Assembly (NCBI RefSeq): GCF_001316245.1
Contig: NZ_BBDM01000007.1
Coordinates: 1 to 64,000, forward strand
From: Vulcanisaeta sp. JCM 14467
GTDB lineage: Archaea; Thermoproteota; Thermoprotei; Thermoproteales; Thermocladiaceae
Direction: 5' to 3'
Length of the DNA: 64,000 bases
In this document: piece after piece, positions 1 to 7,543 of the stretch
How positions within the stretch are numbered: position 1 is the stretch's first letter
How the letters are laid out: every line of letters begins with the position of its first letter
Notes under the pieces: model-generated
What the model saw: the letters and a program-made list of their open reading frames with translations, nothing else
What the model was told of the DNA's origin: nothing
The model's database searches: none
Program-made: the position numbers and the translations under genes

Positions 1-135
1 TAAGAAATTCGCCGTGGACATGTCAATCCTTGTGTACACGGACTTTCAATATTCTATTGAAATCTTCCAACATAAAACGGTTGAACGGTTCCGCATCTAC
101 GGCAGACCAGCTTTCAATATTCTATTGAAATCTTC
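1..135 (-). CRISPR. CRISPR array, leader-proximal end (two repeats, one full spacer)
   Basis: Two identical 25-base repeats lie at 43-67 and 111-135, separated by a 43-base spacer (68-110). Bases 1-42 are part of a further spacer, so the array continues off the left edge. On the minus strand the repeat ends in ATTGAAAG, the usual 3' end of crenarchaeal type I-A repeats and the future 5' handle of the crRNA. It also contains perfect 8-base inverted arms (TTTCAATA/TATTGAAA) around a GAA loop. This orientation puts the leader at higher coordinates, next to the cas genes, so spacer 68-110 should be the newest acquisition. Confidence 0.93.
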
Positions 136-337
136 TGTTTCGTTTGTTTATTTGCCCCTTTATAAGTCTTTCTTCCTTCGTGTTTTGCTTCCGTTGGAAC
201 ATCTTTCTACTCCTAATCTTTACGGTTCGTGCTTGTTCTCACGGTCTGCATTAGGAATTGAATTCTTGTTCCCACGGAATTTCAACCCCTAAACACCGAG
301 CCTGTTCCAATGGTACTTTATCCATTGTAAAATGGAG
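136..337 (-). promoter_or_regulatory. CRISPR leader and array promoter
   Basis: This is AT-rich, non-coding sequence flanking the first repeat. Read on the minus strand, a TATA-like box CTTATAAAG lies at 158-166. Its centre is about 27 bases before the repeat edge at 135, so transcription should begin at or just inside the first repeat. A short inverted repeat caatgg/ccattg spans 308-327. The stretch 145-160 recurs exactly at 457-472, at the start of csa1. I see no credible gene here. Confidence 0.7.
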
Positions 338-361
338 AAAGTGCATGGTACCATGCACTTT
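338..361. promoter_or_regulatory. 24-base perfect palindrome, candidate Csa3 operator
   Basis: The sequence is a perfect 24-base palindrome with core GCATGGTACCATGC at 343-356. Related palindromes lie at 412-425 (GTATGGTACCGTGC, one mismatched pair) and 3775-3788 (GCACAGTACTGTGC). Together they fit GYAYRGTACYRTGC. All three sit in the control regions of the leader/csa1 or csa3. Csa3 proteins are dimeric CARF-wHTH regulators that bind palindromic sites, so binding by the Csa3 encoded here is a reasonable inference. Confidence 0.6.
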
Positions 362-398
362 ACACGACCAATGATGCTTTCAATTACACAAGGAAACA

Positions 399-425
399 CT
401 TAAAATAGTGTGTATGGTACCGTGC
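399..425 (+). promoter_or_regulatory. csa1-cas1-cas2-cas4 promoter with overlapping palindrome
   Basis: A TATA-like box cttaaaat lies at 399-406 and the palindrome GTATGGTACCGTGC at 412-425. The palindrome occupies the space between TATA box and expected transcription start (about 428-432), so a bound protein would block or redirect initiation. Candidate starts downstream are GTG 456 and GTG 489. Confidence 0.55.
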
Positions 426-455
426 CTGGGGCATTGTGCCTTGTGCACCGTGTGA

Positions 456-1309
456 GTGTTTATTTGCCCCTTGGTTTGTTTCTTCTCCGTGCTTGGTAGG
501 GTTCTTGATAGGGTTAGGGTGTTTGGTGTTGGGGATTTGCCCGTTGAGCTTCGTGGTTGGTCTAGGGAGGTTGGGGAGGTGGATTTTGAGTACCTGCACT
601 GTTTCCGAGGCCTTCAGCCGTGCCCCACCCATAGGGATGTTTATGTGAGGAGGGTTCTTGGTCTTCAGCCGAGGGTTAATGAGTCATTGAGCATTGGTAG
701 GGCGCTTCATGAGTTGTTCCTCGCACCGCTCAGGTTGGTTAATAGGGTTAGTGCCGGGGACGTTATTGAGGAGTTGAGCAGCCTGAAGACCCAGTTACTG
801 AGTGACCTGCCCAGGGACCTGGTTGGGTTTGGTAAGGTCGTGTTTGAGGCATCGTCCAGGATCTTGATGGACCTGGTCTATGATGGTTACCCAATACCCG
901 TGGCCGTGGAGCCGAGCCTGGAGGGCACGGTAATCGGCTTCTCAGACGTGATCAGGCCCGACCTGGTCATCGGCTCCGTGCCCGTGGAGGTCGTGGTCTC
1001 AGACAACCCGGATTACCTGGCTAGGAAGGAGCTAGCGCTGGCTGTCTATGGCATGGCCGTGGAGGCCCACCTGAGTAATCCCGTTAATTATGGGGTCCTG
1101 GTCGTGATCAACCCCAGGGTTCAAACCATGCAGTTTAGGCACGTGGTATTAAGCGACTCGCTTAGGCGTGAGGCTATTAAGGAGAGGAATGAGGTGGCCA
1201 GGATCGTGTCGCGTAGGGATGACCCTGGCCCAGCCCCTAAGTGCCTGACTCATGCCCGCTTAAGGATGTTTGTAGGGGTGTTGGTAATGTCGAGGTTAAT
1301 AGTGTCTAA
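456..1309 (+). CDS. csa1: CRISPR adaptation protein Csa1 (Cas4-family), frame broken near 1245
   Basis: Csa1 is a type I-A Cas4-like iron-sulfur nuclease family protein that assists spacer acquisition. The family signature VELRGW, the motif THRDVYVRRVLG and the run ALHELFLAPL are visible in the first third. As sequenced, the frame runs on into cas1 as one 596-codon ORF. One extra C at the cc of 1244-1245 restores a C-terminal cysteine cluster (KCPDSCPLKDVC) and a stop at 1307-1309. The repaired length is 855 bases, a whole number of codons, so I treat the fusion as a sequence error. The start is GTG 456 or GTG 489. The N-terminus is poorly conserved. Confidence 0.85.
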
Positions 1310-2246
1310 GCCCTCGAGAATATACGTTAGGAGGGGCGTGGTTAGGGTTAGGAGTGCTGATGGTGAGGAGTTGGTCGTGGACTCTACGGTAGACTCCATC
1401 CTCGTGGTTTCGTCTAGGGTCTCAATAACGTCAATGGCCATTAGGGCGTTGAGCAACATGGGCGTTGACGTGGTCTTCCTTGCCAGGAATGGGGAGCCCG
1501 TGGCCAGGGTCTACCCACCCATCATTAATAAGACGGTTATGACTAGGAGGGCTCAGTACGAGGCCCTACTGAACGGTAAGGGGTTGTACGTGGCAAAGGT
1601 GATTACTAGGGCTAAGATCATGAATCAGGCAAACCTGCTCAGGTACATTGGCAGGAGTAGGAGGATTGATTCTTTGAGGGATGAGGCCGTGAAGCTCGAT
1701 GAATTGGCCATGGGCCTGGAGAGGGCCGGCGAGGCCTCCAGTATCATGGAGGTTGAGGCCCAGGCCGCTAGGCATTACTGGCAGTCCATTGCCCAGGTGG
1801 CGCCCCCTGAGTATGGGTTTAAGGGTAGGGACCAGGACGGTAAGGACCCACTCAACCTAATGCTCAACTACGGCTACGGCGTGCTAAGGTACATAGTTGA
1901 GAAGGCCCTGCTAATCCACGGCTTCGATCCATACGCAGGCTTCCTACACGCGGATAAGAGCGGTAAGCCGAGCCTAACCCTCGACATTATGGAGCCCTTC
2001 AGGCCCATTGTCGATAAGGCCCTGGTCTTCGCCGGGCTTAGGGTCGATGTGGTTAGTGGCTTCCTCAGTTATGAGTCGAGGGCATCGATTATAAAGACCG
2101 TTACGGAGGAGTTTCAGGGCAGGGTTTACCTGGGCGCTAGGTCGACGACGCCGCTTAAGGTCCTTAATAACTTCATTGAGGGTTTGGCTTCGTACCTAAG
2201 GGATGACGTTAATGACTTGGACCCACCCGTCATTAGGTGGGGTTGA
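1287..2246 (+). CDS. cas1: CRISPR integrase Cas1
   Basis: Cas1 is the metal-dependent integrase that inserts new spacers together with Cas2. With ATG 1287 it has 319 residues, normal for the family. The N-terminal beta domain (SRIYVRRGVVRVRSADGEE, MGVDVVFLARNGEPVA) is followed by the helical catalytic domain. Probable metal ligands are the Glu in VEAQAARHYW, the His in GFLHADKSGKPS and the Asp in LTLDIMEPFRP. Its start overlaps the repaired csa1 end by 23 bases and its stop overlaps the cas2 start, so the genes are translationally coupled. A natural Csa1-Cas1 fusion is the less likely alternative. Confidence 0.93.
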   Translation: MSRLIVSKPSRIYVRRGVVRVRSADGEELVVDSTVDSILVVSSRVSITSMAIRALSNMGVDVVFLARNGEPVARVYPPIINKTVMTRRAQYEALLNGKGLYVAKVITRAKIMNQANLLRYIGRSRRIDSLRDEAVKLDELAMGLERAGEASSIMEVEAQAARHYWQSIAQVAPPEYGFKGRDQDGKDPLNLMLNYGYGVLRYIVEKALLIHGFDPYAGFLHADKSGKPSLTLDIMEPFRPIVDKALVFAGLRVDVVSGFLSYESRASIIKTVTEEFQGRVYLGARSTTPLKVLNNFIEGLASYLRDDVNDLDPPVIRWG

Positions 2247-2527
2247 TGACTTACGTGGTTGTGTTCTACGACATATCGGATAATAGGGCTAGGCAGATTA
2301 TCGCCGATAAACTACTTAGTAAGGGGTTGACTAGGATCCAGAGGAGCGTATTCGTGGGTAGGGGCGGGCACGCGCTCGCTAAGGACTTGGCGCGTTACCT
2401 CAGTAGGTTTGTTGGCATTGGTGATAGCCTGGTGATCATGGTCGTTGGTGAGGAGTCCATTAGGTCCATGATAATGGTGGGTAGGGGTGGCGCCATTGCC
2501 AATGCCTCAAGCGTTAAAATCGTCTAG
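2246..2527 (+). CDS. cas2: CRISPR adaptation protein Cas2
   Basis: Cas2 forms the structural core of the Cas1-Cas2 integration complex. The 93-residue product has the expected ferredoxin-like start TYVVVFYDISDNRARQ, with the conserved Asp after the first strand, followed by LTRIQRSVFVGRGG. Its ATG shares one base with the cas1 stop (tgATG). A longer version starting at 2237 is possible but would overlap cas1 further. Cas2 is a separate gene here, unlike the Cas1-Cas2 fusion reported from Thermoproteus tenax. Confidence 0.93.
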   Translation: MTYVVVFYDISDNRARQIIADKLLSKGLTRIQRSVFVGRGGHALAKDLARYLSRFVGIGDSLVIMVVGEESIRSMIMVGRGGAIANASSVKIV

Positions 2528-3098
2528 CCCGCAAATACCCATTGCCCTGATCAAGGAGTTCACTTACTGCCCACGCTATGCATACTACCTAGTGTTTATG
2601 AGAGGTATTAACTACGTGACCGAGTCAATGGAGGCCGCATTGGAGGGCAATGCGGACCTGGACAAGGCAGTGAGGGAGTTGTGCGGTGGAGCTAGTAATG
2701 TGCTTAGGGAGTACCCGGTCTACTCACGGTCCCTCGGAATATACGGTAGGATAGACTACGTATGCCTTTACCATGACCACGCAGTCCCAATTGAGGTTAA
2801 GTGGTTGAGTAGGGTCTCGAGGAGGTCCCTACTCAGTAGGCATAGGCATTACCTCATGCAGGCCGTCGCATACTCAATGGCTGTTGAGGAGACCCTGAGG
2901 ACCGTGGTTAAGCACTTCGTAATACTAACGTCGGGCGGCCACCTAATTATTGAGTTAACGCCGGCCCTCAAGTCCGCATTAGCAAGTTTAGTAAAGGAGT
3001 TGAGACTCATGATAGCCAATGAGAGATTGCCCAAGGGAGTTAATGACCCACGCAAATGCAACTACTGCGCCTTCCGACGACTCTGCAGGTTGGCGTAG
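2502..3098 (+). CDS. cas4: CRISPR-associated exonuclease Cas4
   Basis: Cas4 is a RecB-like iron-sulfur exonuclease that processes and orients new spacers. The cysteine pattern expected for the cluster is present: one Cys early (FTYCPRYAYY) and three near the end (KCNYCAFRRLC). The nuclease core shows GRIDYVCLY, then VPIEVKW, with Asp and the Glu-x-Lys pair, then HYLMQAVAYSMAVEE. I prefer ATG 2502. An in-frame GTG at 2487 lies inside cas2. The 3' end overlaps the convergent csa3 gene by 37 bases. Confidence 0.93.
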   Translation: MPQALKSSSPQIPIALIKEFTYCPRYAYYLVFMRGINYVTESMEAALEGNADLDKAVRELCGGASNVLREYPVYSRSLGIYGRIDYVCLYHDHAVPIEVKWLSRVSRRSLLSRHRHYLMQAVAYSMAVEETLRTVVKHFVILTSGGHLIIELTPALKSALASLVKELRLMIANERLPKGVNDPRKCNYCAFRRLCRLA

Positions 3099-3778
3099 AG
3101 CCTCGCCAATATCCTGCCTGGGCCCGTTAGGGAGAAGCACCTATGTCTCGAGCCGCCCGAGCCTGCCACTAATTTCATGTCCTCGAGGTCGTACAATTGC
3201 CTCCTGACTGTTGAGGAATCCTTACCGAGCCTATCAGCCACCTCATCAATACTAACGCATCTGCCCAATCCACCAACATCCTGGATCGCCATTAGCACTT
3301 CGATCAAACCCTCACTCGGCTCCACCACCTCAAAGGCGTACAACGCCTCCGTTAGGTCCAGGTAGTCCGTCAGGTTTTCGGAAACCACGAATAGCCTGAC
3401 CTCCTTATTAATCGCCTTCCTAAGCATGGCAGCCACCAGCGGTGAGGCGGCTGAGAATGCCCTGACACCGCCGGTTATTGCTATTATCACGGAATCATAA
3501 TCATTGACGTGCCTCATAACCGCGTCGAAAATCCCGATCACCAGGTTTGTTGGGTCCCCGGTATTGACGTACTCGGGAATCACTCTCAACTCCCCAATCC
3601 TCCTCAGGAAATCCCCAAGATCCCTCAACGCCTTCTCGGACCTAGCCCTCTCATCACCGCTGGACTGCTCCGGAATCAACGCCAGGACTGCATCACCACC
3701 GCCAATACCCACCCTAACTAGGAACCTCACCACGTAATCCACCTGGAAGCCCAGTGGGATTACGTATAGCTTATGCAC
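3062..3778 (-). CDS. csa3: CRISPR transcriptional regulator Csa3 (CARF + winged helix)
   Basis: Csa3 regulators sense cyclic oligoadenylate-type ligands through an N-terminal CARF domain and bind DNA through a C-terminal winged helix. The CARF domain covers about residues 1-130 (start MHKLYVIPLGFQVDYVVRFL; loop IIAITGGVRAFSAAS). The helix-turn-helix is about residues 170-215 (SIDEVADRLGKDSSTVRRQL). The GTG start at 3776-3778 lies within palindrome 3775-3788, which suggests autoregulation. A TATA-like stretch lies on the minus strand around 3796-3808. The gene runs opposite to the adaptation genes and away from the interference operon. Confidence 0.92.
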   Translation of the reverse strand: MHKLYVIPLGFQVDYVVRFLVRVGIGGGDAVLALIPEQSSGDERARSEKALRDLGDFLRRIGELRVIPEYVNTGDPTNLVIGIFDAVMRHVNDYDSVIIAITGGVRAFSAASPLVAAMLRKAINKEVRLFVVSENLTDYLDLTEALYAFEVVEPSEGLIEVLMAIQDVGGLGRCVSIDEVADRLGKDSSTVRRQLYDLEDMKLVAGSGGSRHRCFSLTGPGRILARLYANLQSRRKAQ

Positions 3779-3788
3779 AGTACTGTGC
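3775..3788. promoter_or_regulatory. GTAC-core palindrome over the csa3 start
   Basis: GCACAGTACTGTGC is a perfect 14-base palindrome that covers the csa3 start codon. It shares the pattern of 343-356 and 412-425. If the csa3 transcript is leaderless, this is the transcription start site. Confidence 0.6.
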
Positions 3789-3953
3789 GCATTAACTAGT
3801 TAAAATGCATTGTTTCATGCACACAGCACGTAACATCACGACCACGTAACATCGAGATTTACCCAACGTCCTCTGTGCATGATAACGTGAACACAGCATA
3901 GAGTTCTCTTCACGATGGCTATGTTTAAATAATGGGCCTAGAGACGGTTAGTA
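3789..3953 (+). promoter_or_regulatory. Divergent csa3 / interference-operon control region
   Basis: The region separates csa3 from csa5. An 11-base direct repeat cacgtaacatc occurs at 3827-3837 and 3843-3853. An inverted repeat ctgtg...cacag spans 3873-3896. A TATA box tttaaata lies at 3924-3931, centred about 26 bases before the csa5 ATG, which points to a leaderless interference transcript. The repeats are candidate binding sites for Csa3 or another regulator. Confidence 0.6.
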
Positions 3954-4378
3954 ATGGCTGAGACGCAATCAGTGGACTTACGTAGTAGGTTCCCGGGAGT
4001 CATAAGCCTACTCAGGTTCTTCAGGGCCGCCAATCAGCTATACATGATTGATAGGTTCGCAAATGCCCCAGACCCTCACACGGCGCTTGAGGTGTTGCGT
4101 GAGATGGAGAGCATTGTCCTAAGGTTGACTCCGGAAACGATTAAGGTGGATAATAGGCAGGTCAGGGCATGCCTCCATGACAGGATTAGGGAAAGTGAGA
4201 CTGAGCTGTATAGCGATTAGGTGCCATAGTGGGTAGGAACGAACGTAATGAACTAATATTCGCCGTGAGGTGCCCTAAATTGCCCACTGATAGAGAGCTT
4301 GACGAGTTGAGGAGGGCCCTGGACAGTTATGAGTTGAGGCCGGCAGAGTTAGCGGCGTTAGATGGCGTGGAGAGTTAA
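3954..4378 (+). CDS. csa5: Type I-A small subunit Csa5 (Cas11a), frame broken near 4217
   Basis: Csa5 is the small helical subunit of the type I-A effector. As sequenced there is an 88-residue ORF ending at 4220 (motif LYMIDRFANAPDPHTALEVL), then an open stretch 4229-4378 in another frame. One inserted base near 4217 joins them into 426 bases, or 141 residues, close to usual Csa5 length. Its position as first gene before cas7 is typical. The unbroken alternative, an 88-residue Csa5 plus a separate 49-residue peptide, is less likely. Confidence 0.72.
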
Positions 4379-4384
4379 AGGGTG

Positions 4385-5479
4385 ATGGGCATGGGCGTTT
4401 ACGTAAGCTTCTCCTTCAGGGTGTTGGTGAATGCCGAGGCTATGAATGCCGTTGAGTCCCTGGGCAACATAATAAGGCATAGGAAGGCCACAGTAATAGT
4501 ACCCAGGGGTAATAGTCACCAGGTAGTCACGGTACCCGTGGTTTCAGGCGAGGCAATTAGGCACGGCTATCAATTCGAGCTGGCTAAGTTAGCTAAGGTT
4601 AGGGGCATTAAAGTGTGTAAGCTTTGTGAGCAAGGCGAATTTGTTAAGCATGGGATTGAGGATCTCATAAGCAAGCTTGAGCCTGACCTTTATAAGACAC
4701 TGAGCAGCGATGATGTTAATCTTCGTGACAAGGAGTACGCAATTATCGAGTCATGCGCCGTTGAGGATATCGCCGGCTTCCTGGTGCCCATGAGGAACGT
4801 CCAAATAAAAAGGACGAGCAGAGTCGAGGTCAGCTACATGATACCTGCAATTGACGGCCTTAAGTACGGCCTGGATACACAGTTCCACGTTAGGCACGCA
4901 CCACAGGCGCAGCAGGCGCTTGGTCAGCAGGGACAGGCGGCTCAACCTCAGTCGATATACTACATTGAGTCGGCGAGCGCTATATACACGTTCACGGTAA
5001 ACATTGACCTGACGGGTATTGGGCAGGTCTCGAACTGCATATACAGGGAGGGCAATGATATTAAGATAGACTGCAATAAGGCACTAGACCCCAGCGAGAG
5101 GGTTAGGCGTGTTGAGTTGGCCCTGGACGCGTTGGCCGAGTTAATTAAGCGTGGGCCCATAGGTGGGCACCACAGTAGTTATAGCCCGCATTGGCTGCCT
5201 GGGAGTGCTGTGGCGTTGATAACCAGGCCAATACCCACGGTGGCCTATCCAGGGCATTACACGAACTTCATAATCAAGACCCGCGACTTGGCTGAGGGCA
5301 ATAGGGCGTTGCTGGGAGGTAATTACGCCTACGTGTTGGTGGCCTTTAAGGATGATAAGGTTGACCCAGGCGTGGATGTTCAGGGTATCAGTGAGGCTAA
5401 GTACTCCATACCGGAGTTCTTCATGGCTGTTAAGGAGATTGCGTTGAATTGGGTTAGGGAGGAGTTTGGCGTTAAGTGA
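4385..5479 (+). CDS. cas7: Type I-A backbone protein Cas7 (Csa2)
   Basis: Cas7 polymerises along the crRNA to form the helical backbone of the interference complex. The start GMGVYVSFSFRVLVNAEAMN and the segment VPVVSGEAIRHGYQFELAK are typical of the Csa2/DevR family. The last third contains GGHHSSYSPHWLPGSAVALI. Length is about 364 residues, slightly long because of a Gln- and Ala-rich loop around residue 180 (QAQQALGQQGQAAQPQ). The gene follows csa5 directly and its frame is intact. Confidence 0.9.
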   Translation: MGMGVYVSFSFRVLVNAEAMNAVESLGNIIRHRKATVIVPRGNSHQVVTVPVVSGEAIRHGYQFELAKLAKVRGIKVCKLCEQGEFVKHGIEDLISKLEPDLYKTLSSDDVNLRDKEYAIIESCAVEDIAGFLVPMRNVQIKRTSRVEVSYMIPAIDGLKYGLDTQFHVRHAPQAQQALGQQGQAAQPQSIYYIESASAIYTFTVNIDLTGIGQVSNCIYREGNDIKIDCNKALDPSERVRRVELALDALAELIKRGPIGGHHSSYSPHWLPGSAVALITRPIPTVAYPGHYTNFIIKTRDLAEGNRALLGGNYAYVLVAFKDDKVDPGVDVQGISEAKYSIPEFFMAVKEIALNWVREEFGVK

Positions 5480-5493
5480 GGGTGACGCCTCTA

Positions 5494-6368
5494 ATGACCC
5501 TTAAAATGGCCATTGCAATATGACACTTCACTGGGGTTATTGGGTCAGGTACCCATACGCCAGTGCTAGGCAGGATACCTACGTATTGCCCCAGCCATCG
5601 ACACTCGTCGGCATGCTGGTTAGTGGCCTGTCAAGGGCGTTAAGTGGGCTGTGTGGGTTGAGGACTCCCGAGGTCGTTAAGACGGGCGGCGGTTACCTGG
5701 TGCCCATGGTTAAGGTGTTCCTACCCTCGATTAGGCAGGTCTACTTCAGGGTTGTTGAGGGCTGGGGGTTCAGGGTGATGGACATCACGAGGCATTTCCA
5801 GGGGCCGTACATAAGGAATGAAAACCTTGGGGATGTGAGTCAGTGGTTTGCGGTTAGGGTTACCGGCAAGGTCTATGCGCCGTCCATGAGTGTTGAGACC
5901 GCATACCTAGTGGACATTGATGAATTCGGTAAGGCACTAAGTGCGTTAGGGTGTAATGTGGATCCGCACATAGCCCTAGTGGCTGGGTTGCTCTCGGTAA
6001 CGAGGATTGGGCCTGTCGAGGGGTTGGTGACGGTCAATAGCGTTAGGGTGGCCGATGTTGAGGAGTCTAGTAAGTTAATGAACGAGCCATGCCCATACTT
6101 CGAGGTCTCCGAGGAATACGCGAGTAAGTTAAGCGGTTTTAATGAGGCGACCATCGCCAGGTTCTGGGACTGGAGGAGCGTTGAATTCTGGACAGATAGG
6201 AGAGAGCCCGCTAAAACCATAACCTATGTGATACCACTTAGGAGGAGCTACACGGATGGCGGCTTAATATTACCATTCACGAGGTGCACCCTCTTAAGGA
6301 ACGTAGTCACCAGGACATACCTGGTCAGGGTTGATGGCCATGAGCACACCTACCCTAAGGCTCGATGA
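5494..6368 (+). CDS. cas5: Type I-A effector protein Cas5, probable break near 5518
   Basis: Cas5 caps the 5' handle of the crRNA. The conserved start HWGYWVRYPYASARQD and the stretch QPSTLVGMLVSGLSRAL identify a Cas5a. The clean ORF begins at ATG 5520, immediately at the conserved strand, so it lacks the usual first few residues. One inserted base near 5518 would join it to ATG 5494 (MTLKMAIAI...) and give 876 bases, a whole number of codons. The 3' end overlaps cas8a. Confidence 0.85.
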
Positions 6369-7533
6369 TCTACCGCCAGCATTTGCAAGTAAGTTACTCT
6401 ACTCATTATTCAGTCACTTCCTAGGTGAGGGCATTGAGTATGATGAGGTAACAAACACCGTAAAATGCACGGACTGCAACAAATTCATGAACGAATTGAA
6501 AAATTACGTGGGGTCGCAGGGATTTAATAACGTAATGTCCAGGTATTTTCAATTAATTGATGGCATGAGCGCTGGTAAGTGCTTGGGGACTCGAATAGGT
6601 AAGGTTCAGGACCTCGTTAAGGGTATCCTCAATAACATGAGACCGCGTGATGTGTTTGCGGAATTGAGCGCCGTAAATATACAGGCGGGTTCAACCTACG
6701 TTAAGATCACGTGGGGTACAGGCAATTTTATTGGCTTCAACCTGACGCCACCCATAATGGCTAGTGTGGATTACATGGAGGCCCTGAAGAGGTTCATGCC
6801 GGAACTCCTCACTGTAAAGAGGGATCGAGTTAGAGATTTGTCTAAAGACGTTGTTAGTGGGTCGTATAAGGCAGTTGAGGTGAGTTGCTTAGTGTATGCG
6901 TTGGTTGCAATTGGGTATTCACTATCCGTAATCACACGTTTTGAAGATACCTATGCATTTATAATACCGCTAACGTTCGATAGGGAGCTCATTGAACGTA
7001 TGAGAGCGGGCAATGTTAGGGAGAGACTCGAAAAAGGGTTGGCGAGGGTAAACATAAATACCGTGGAGGATCACTTGATAAATTTACTCTTGGTCTCTGC
7101 GATTAGGTCGAGGAGTGGTGCTGTTGAATTGGCATTGCTCGAGCGTGGTGGTGGTAGAAATTTGATGACTAAGGCTGAGTTTGTCATTGATTTATCCATG
7201 TATAGGCCGTTGGTGGAGGCGTTGATGGCTTATGATACAGGGAATTCATTTACAGAACTTGTGGCCGCAGTGATTAGGGATGAGCAGTCCAGCGAGCCGG
7301 ATAAGAGGGATGTGGCTGGTAAGTTCTCGGATGTCTTGAGGAAATTACTGTTCATAGCGTCTAATGTGGGTAACGCCGAGACTCACGCGTATGAGGCCCT
7401 GAGGGTCCTTGACTCCATAAATCCCAGTGACCTCGATAGAATAAGTGGCGGCGGTACGTATAGGTGGGGCCTCACGAAATTGCCTGAAATAATAATGGAT
7501 ACCCTCGAATTAAGTAAGGCAATGTTCTCCTAG
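6334..7533 (+). CDS. cas8a: Type I-A large subunit Cas8a
   Basis: Cas8a is the large subunit that contributes to target recognition. The 399-residue product has a CxxC pair (KCTDCNKF) near residue 45, which may bind zinc, and few other recognisable motifs, as usual for this fast-evolving family. The call rests mainly on operon position between cas5 and cas3', on length and on the N-terminal CxxC. It overlaps cas5 by 35 bases. ATG 6340 is an equally good start. Confidence 0.78.
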   Translation: MAMSTPTLRLDDLPPAFASKLLYSLFSHFLGEGIEYDEVTNTVKCTDCNKFMNELKNYVGSQGFNNVMSRYFQLIDGMSAGKCLGTRIGKVQDLVKGILNNMRPRDVFAELSAVNIQAGSTYVKITWGTGNFIGFNLTPPIMASVDYMEALKRFMPELLTVKRDRVRDLSKDVVSGSYKAVEVSCLVYALVAIGYSLSVITRFEDTYAFIIPLTFDRELIERMRAGNVRERLEKGLARVNINTVEDHLINLLLVSAIRSRSGAVELALLERGGGRNLMTKAEFVIDLSMYRPLVEALMAYDTGNSFTELVAAVIRDEQSSEPDKRDVAGKFSDVLRKLLFIASNVGNAETHAYEALRVLDSINPSDLDRISGGGTYRWGLTKLPEIIMDTLELSKAMFS

Positions 7534-7543
7534 GTGGTTGTTG

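Noticed and set aside
14-292. A 92-codon ORF across the CRISPR repeats and leader
   Set aside because: It reads through two repeats and a spacer and resembles no protein.
456-2246. A new natural Csa1-Cas1 fusion protein
   Set aside because: A hidden, well-formed Csa1 C-terminus and stop in the next frame, plus the same GCC-type base loss seen throughout the window, make an error more likely.
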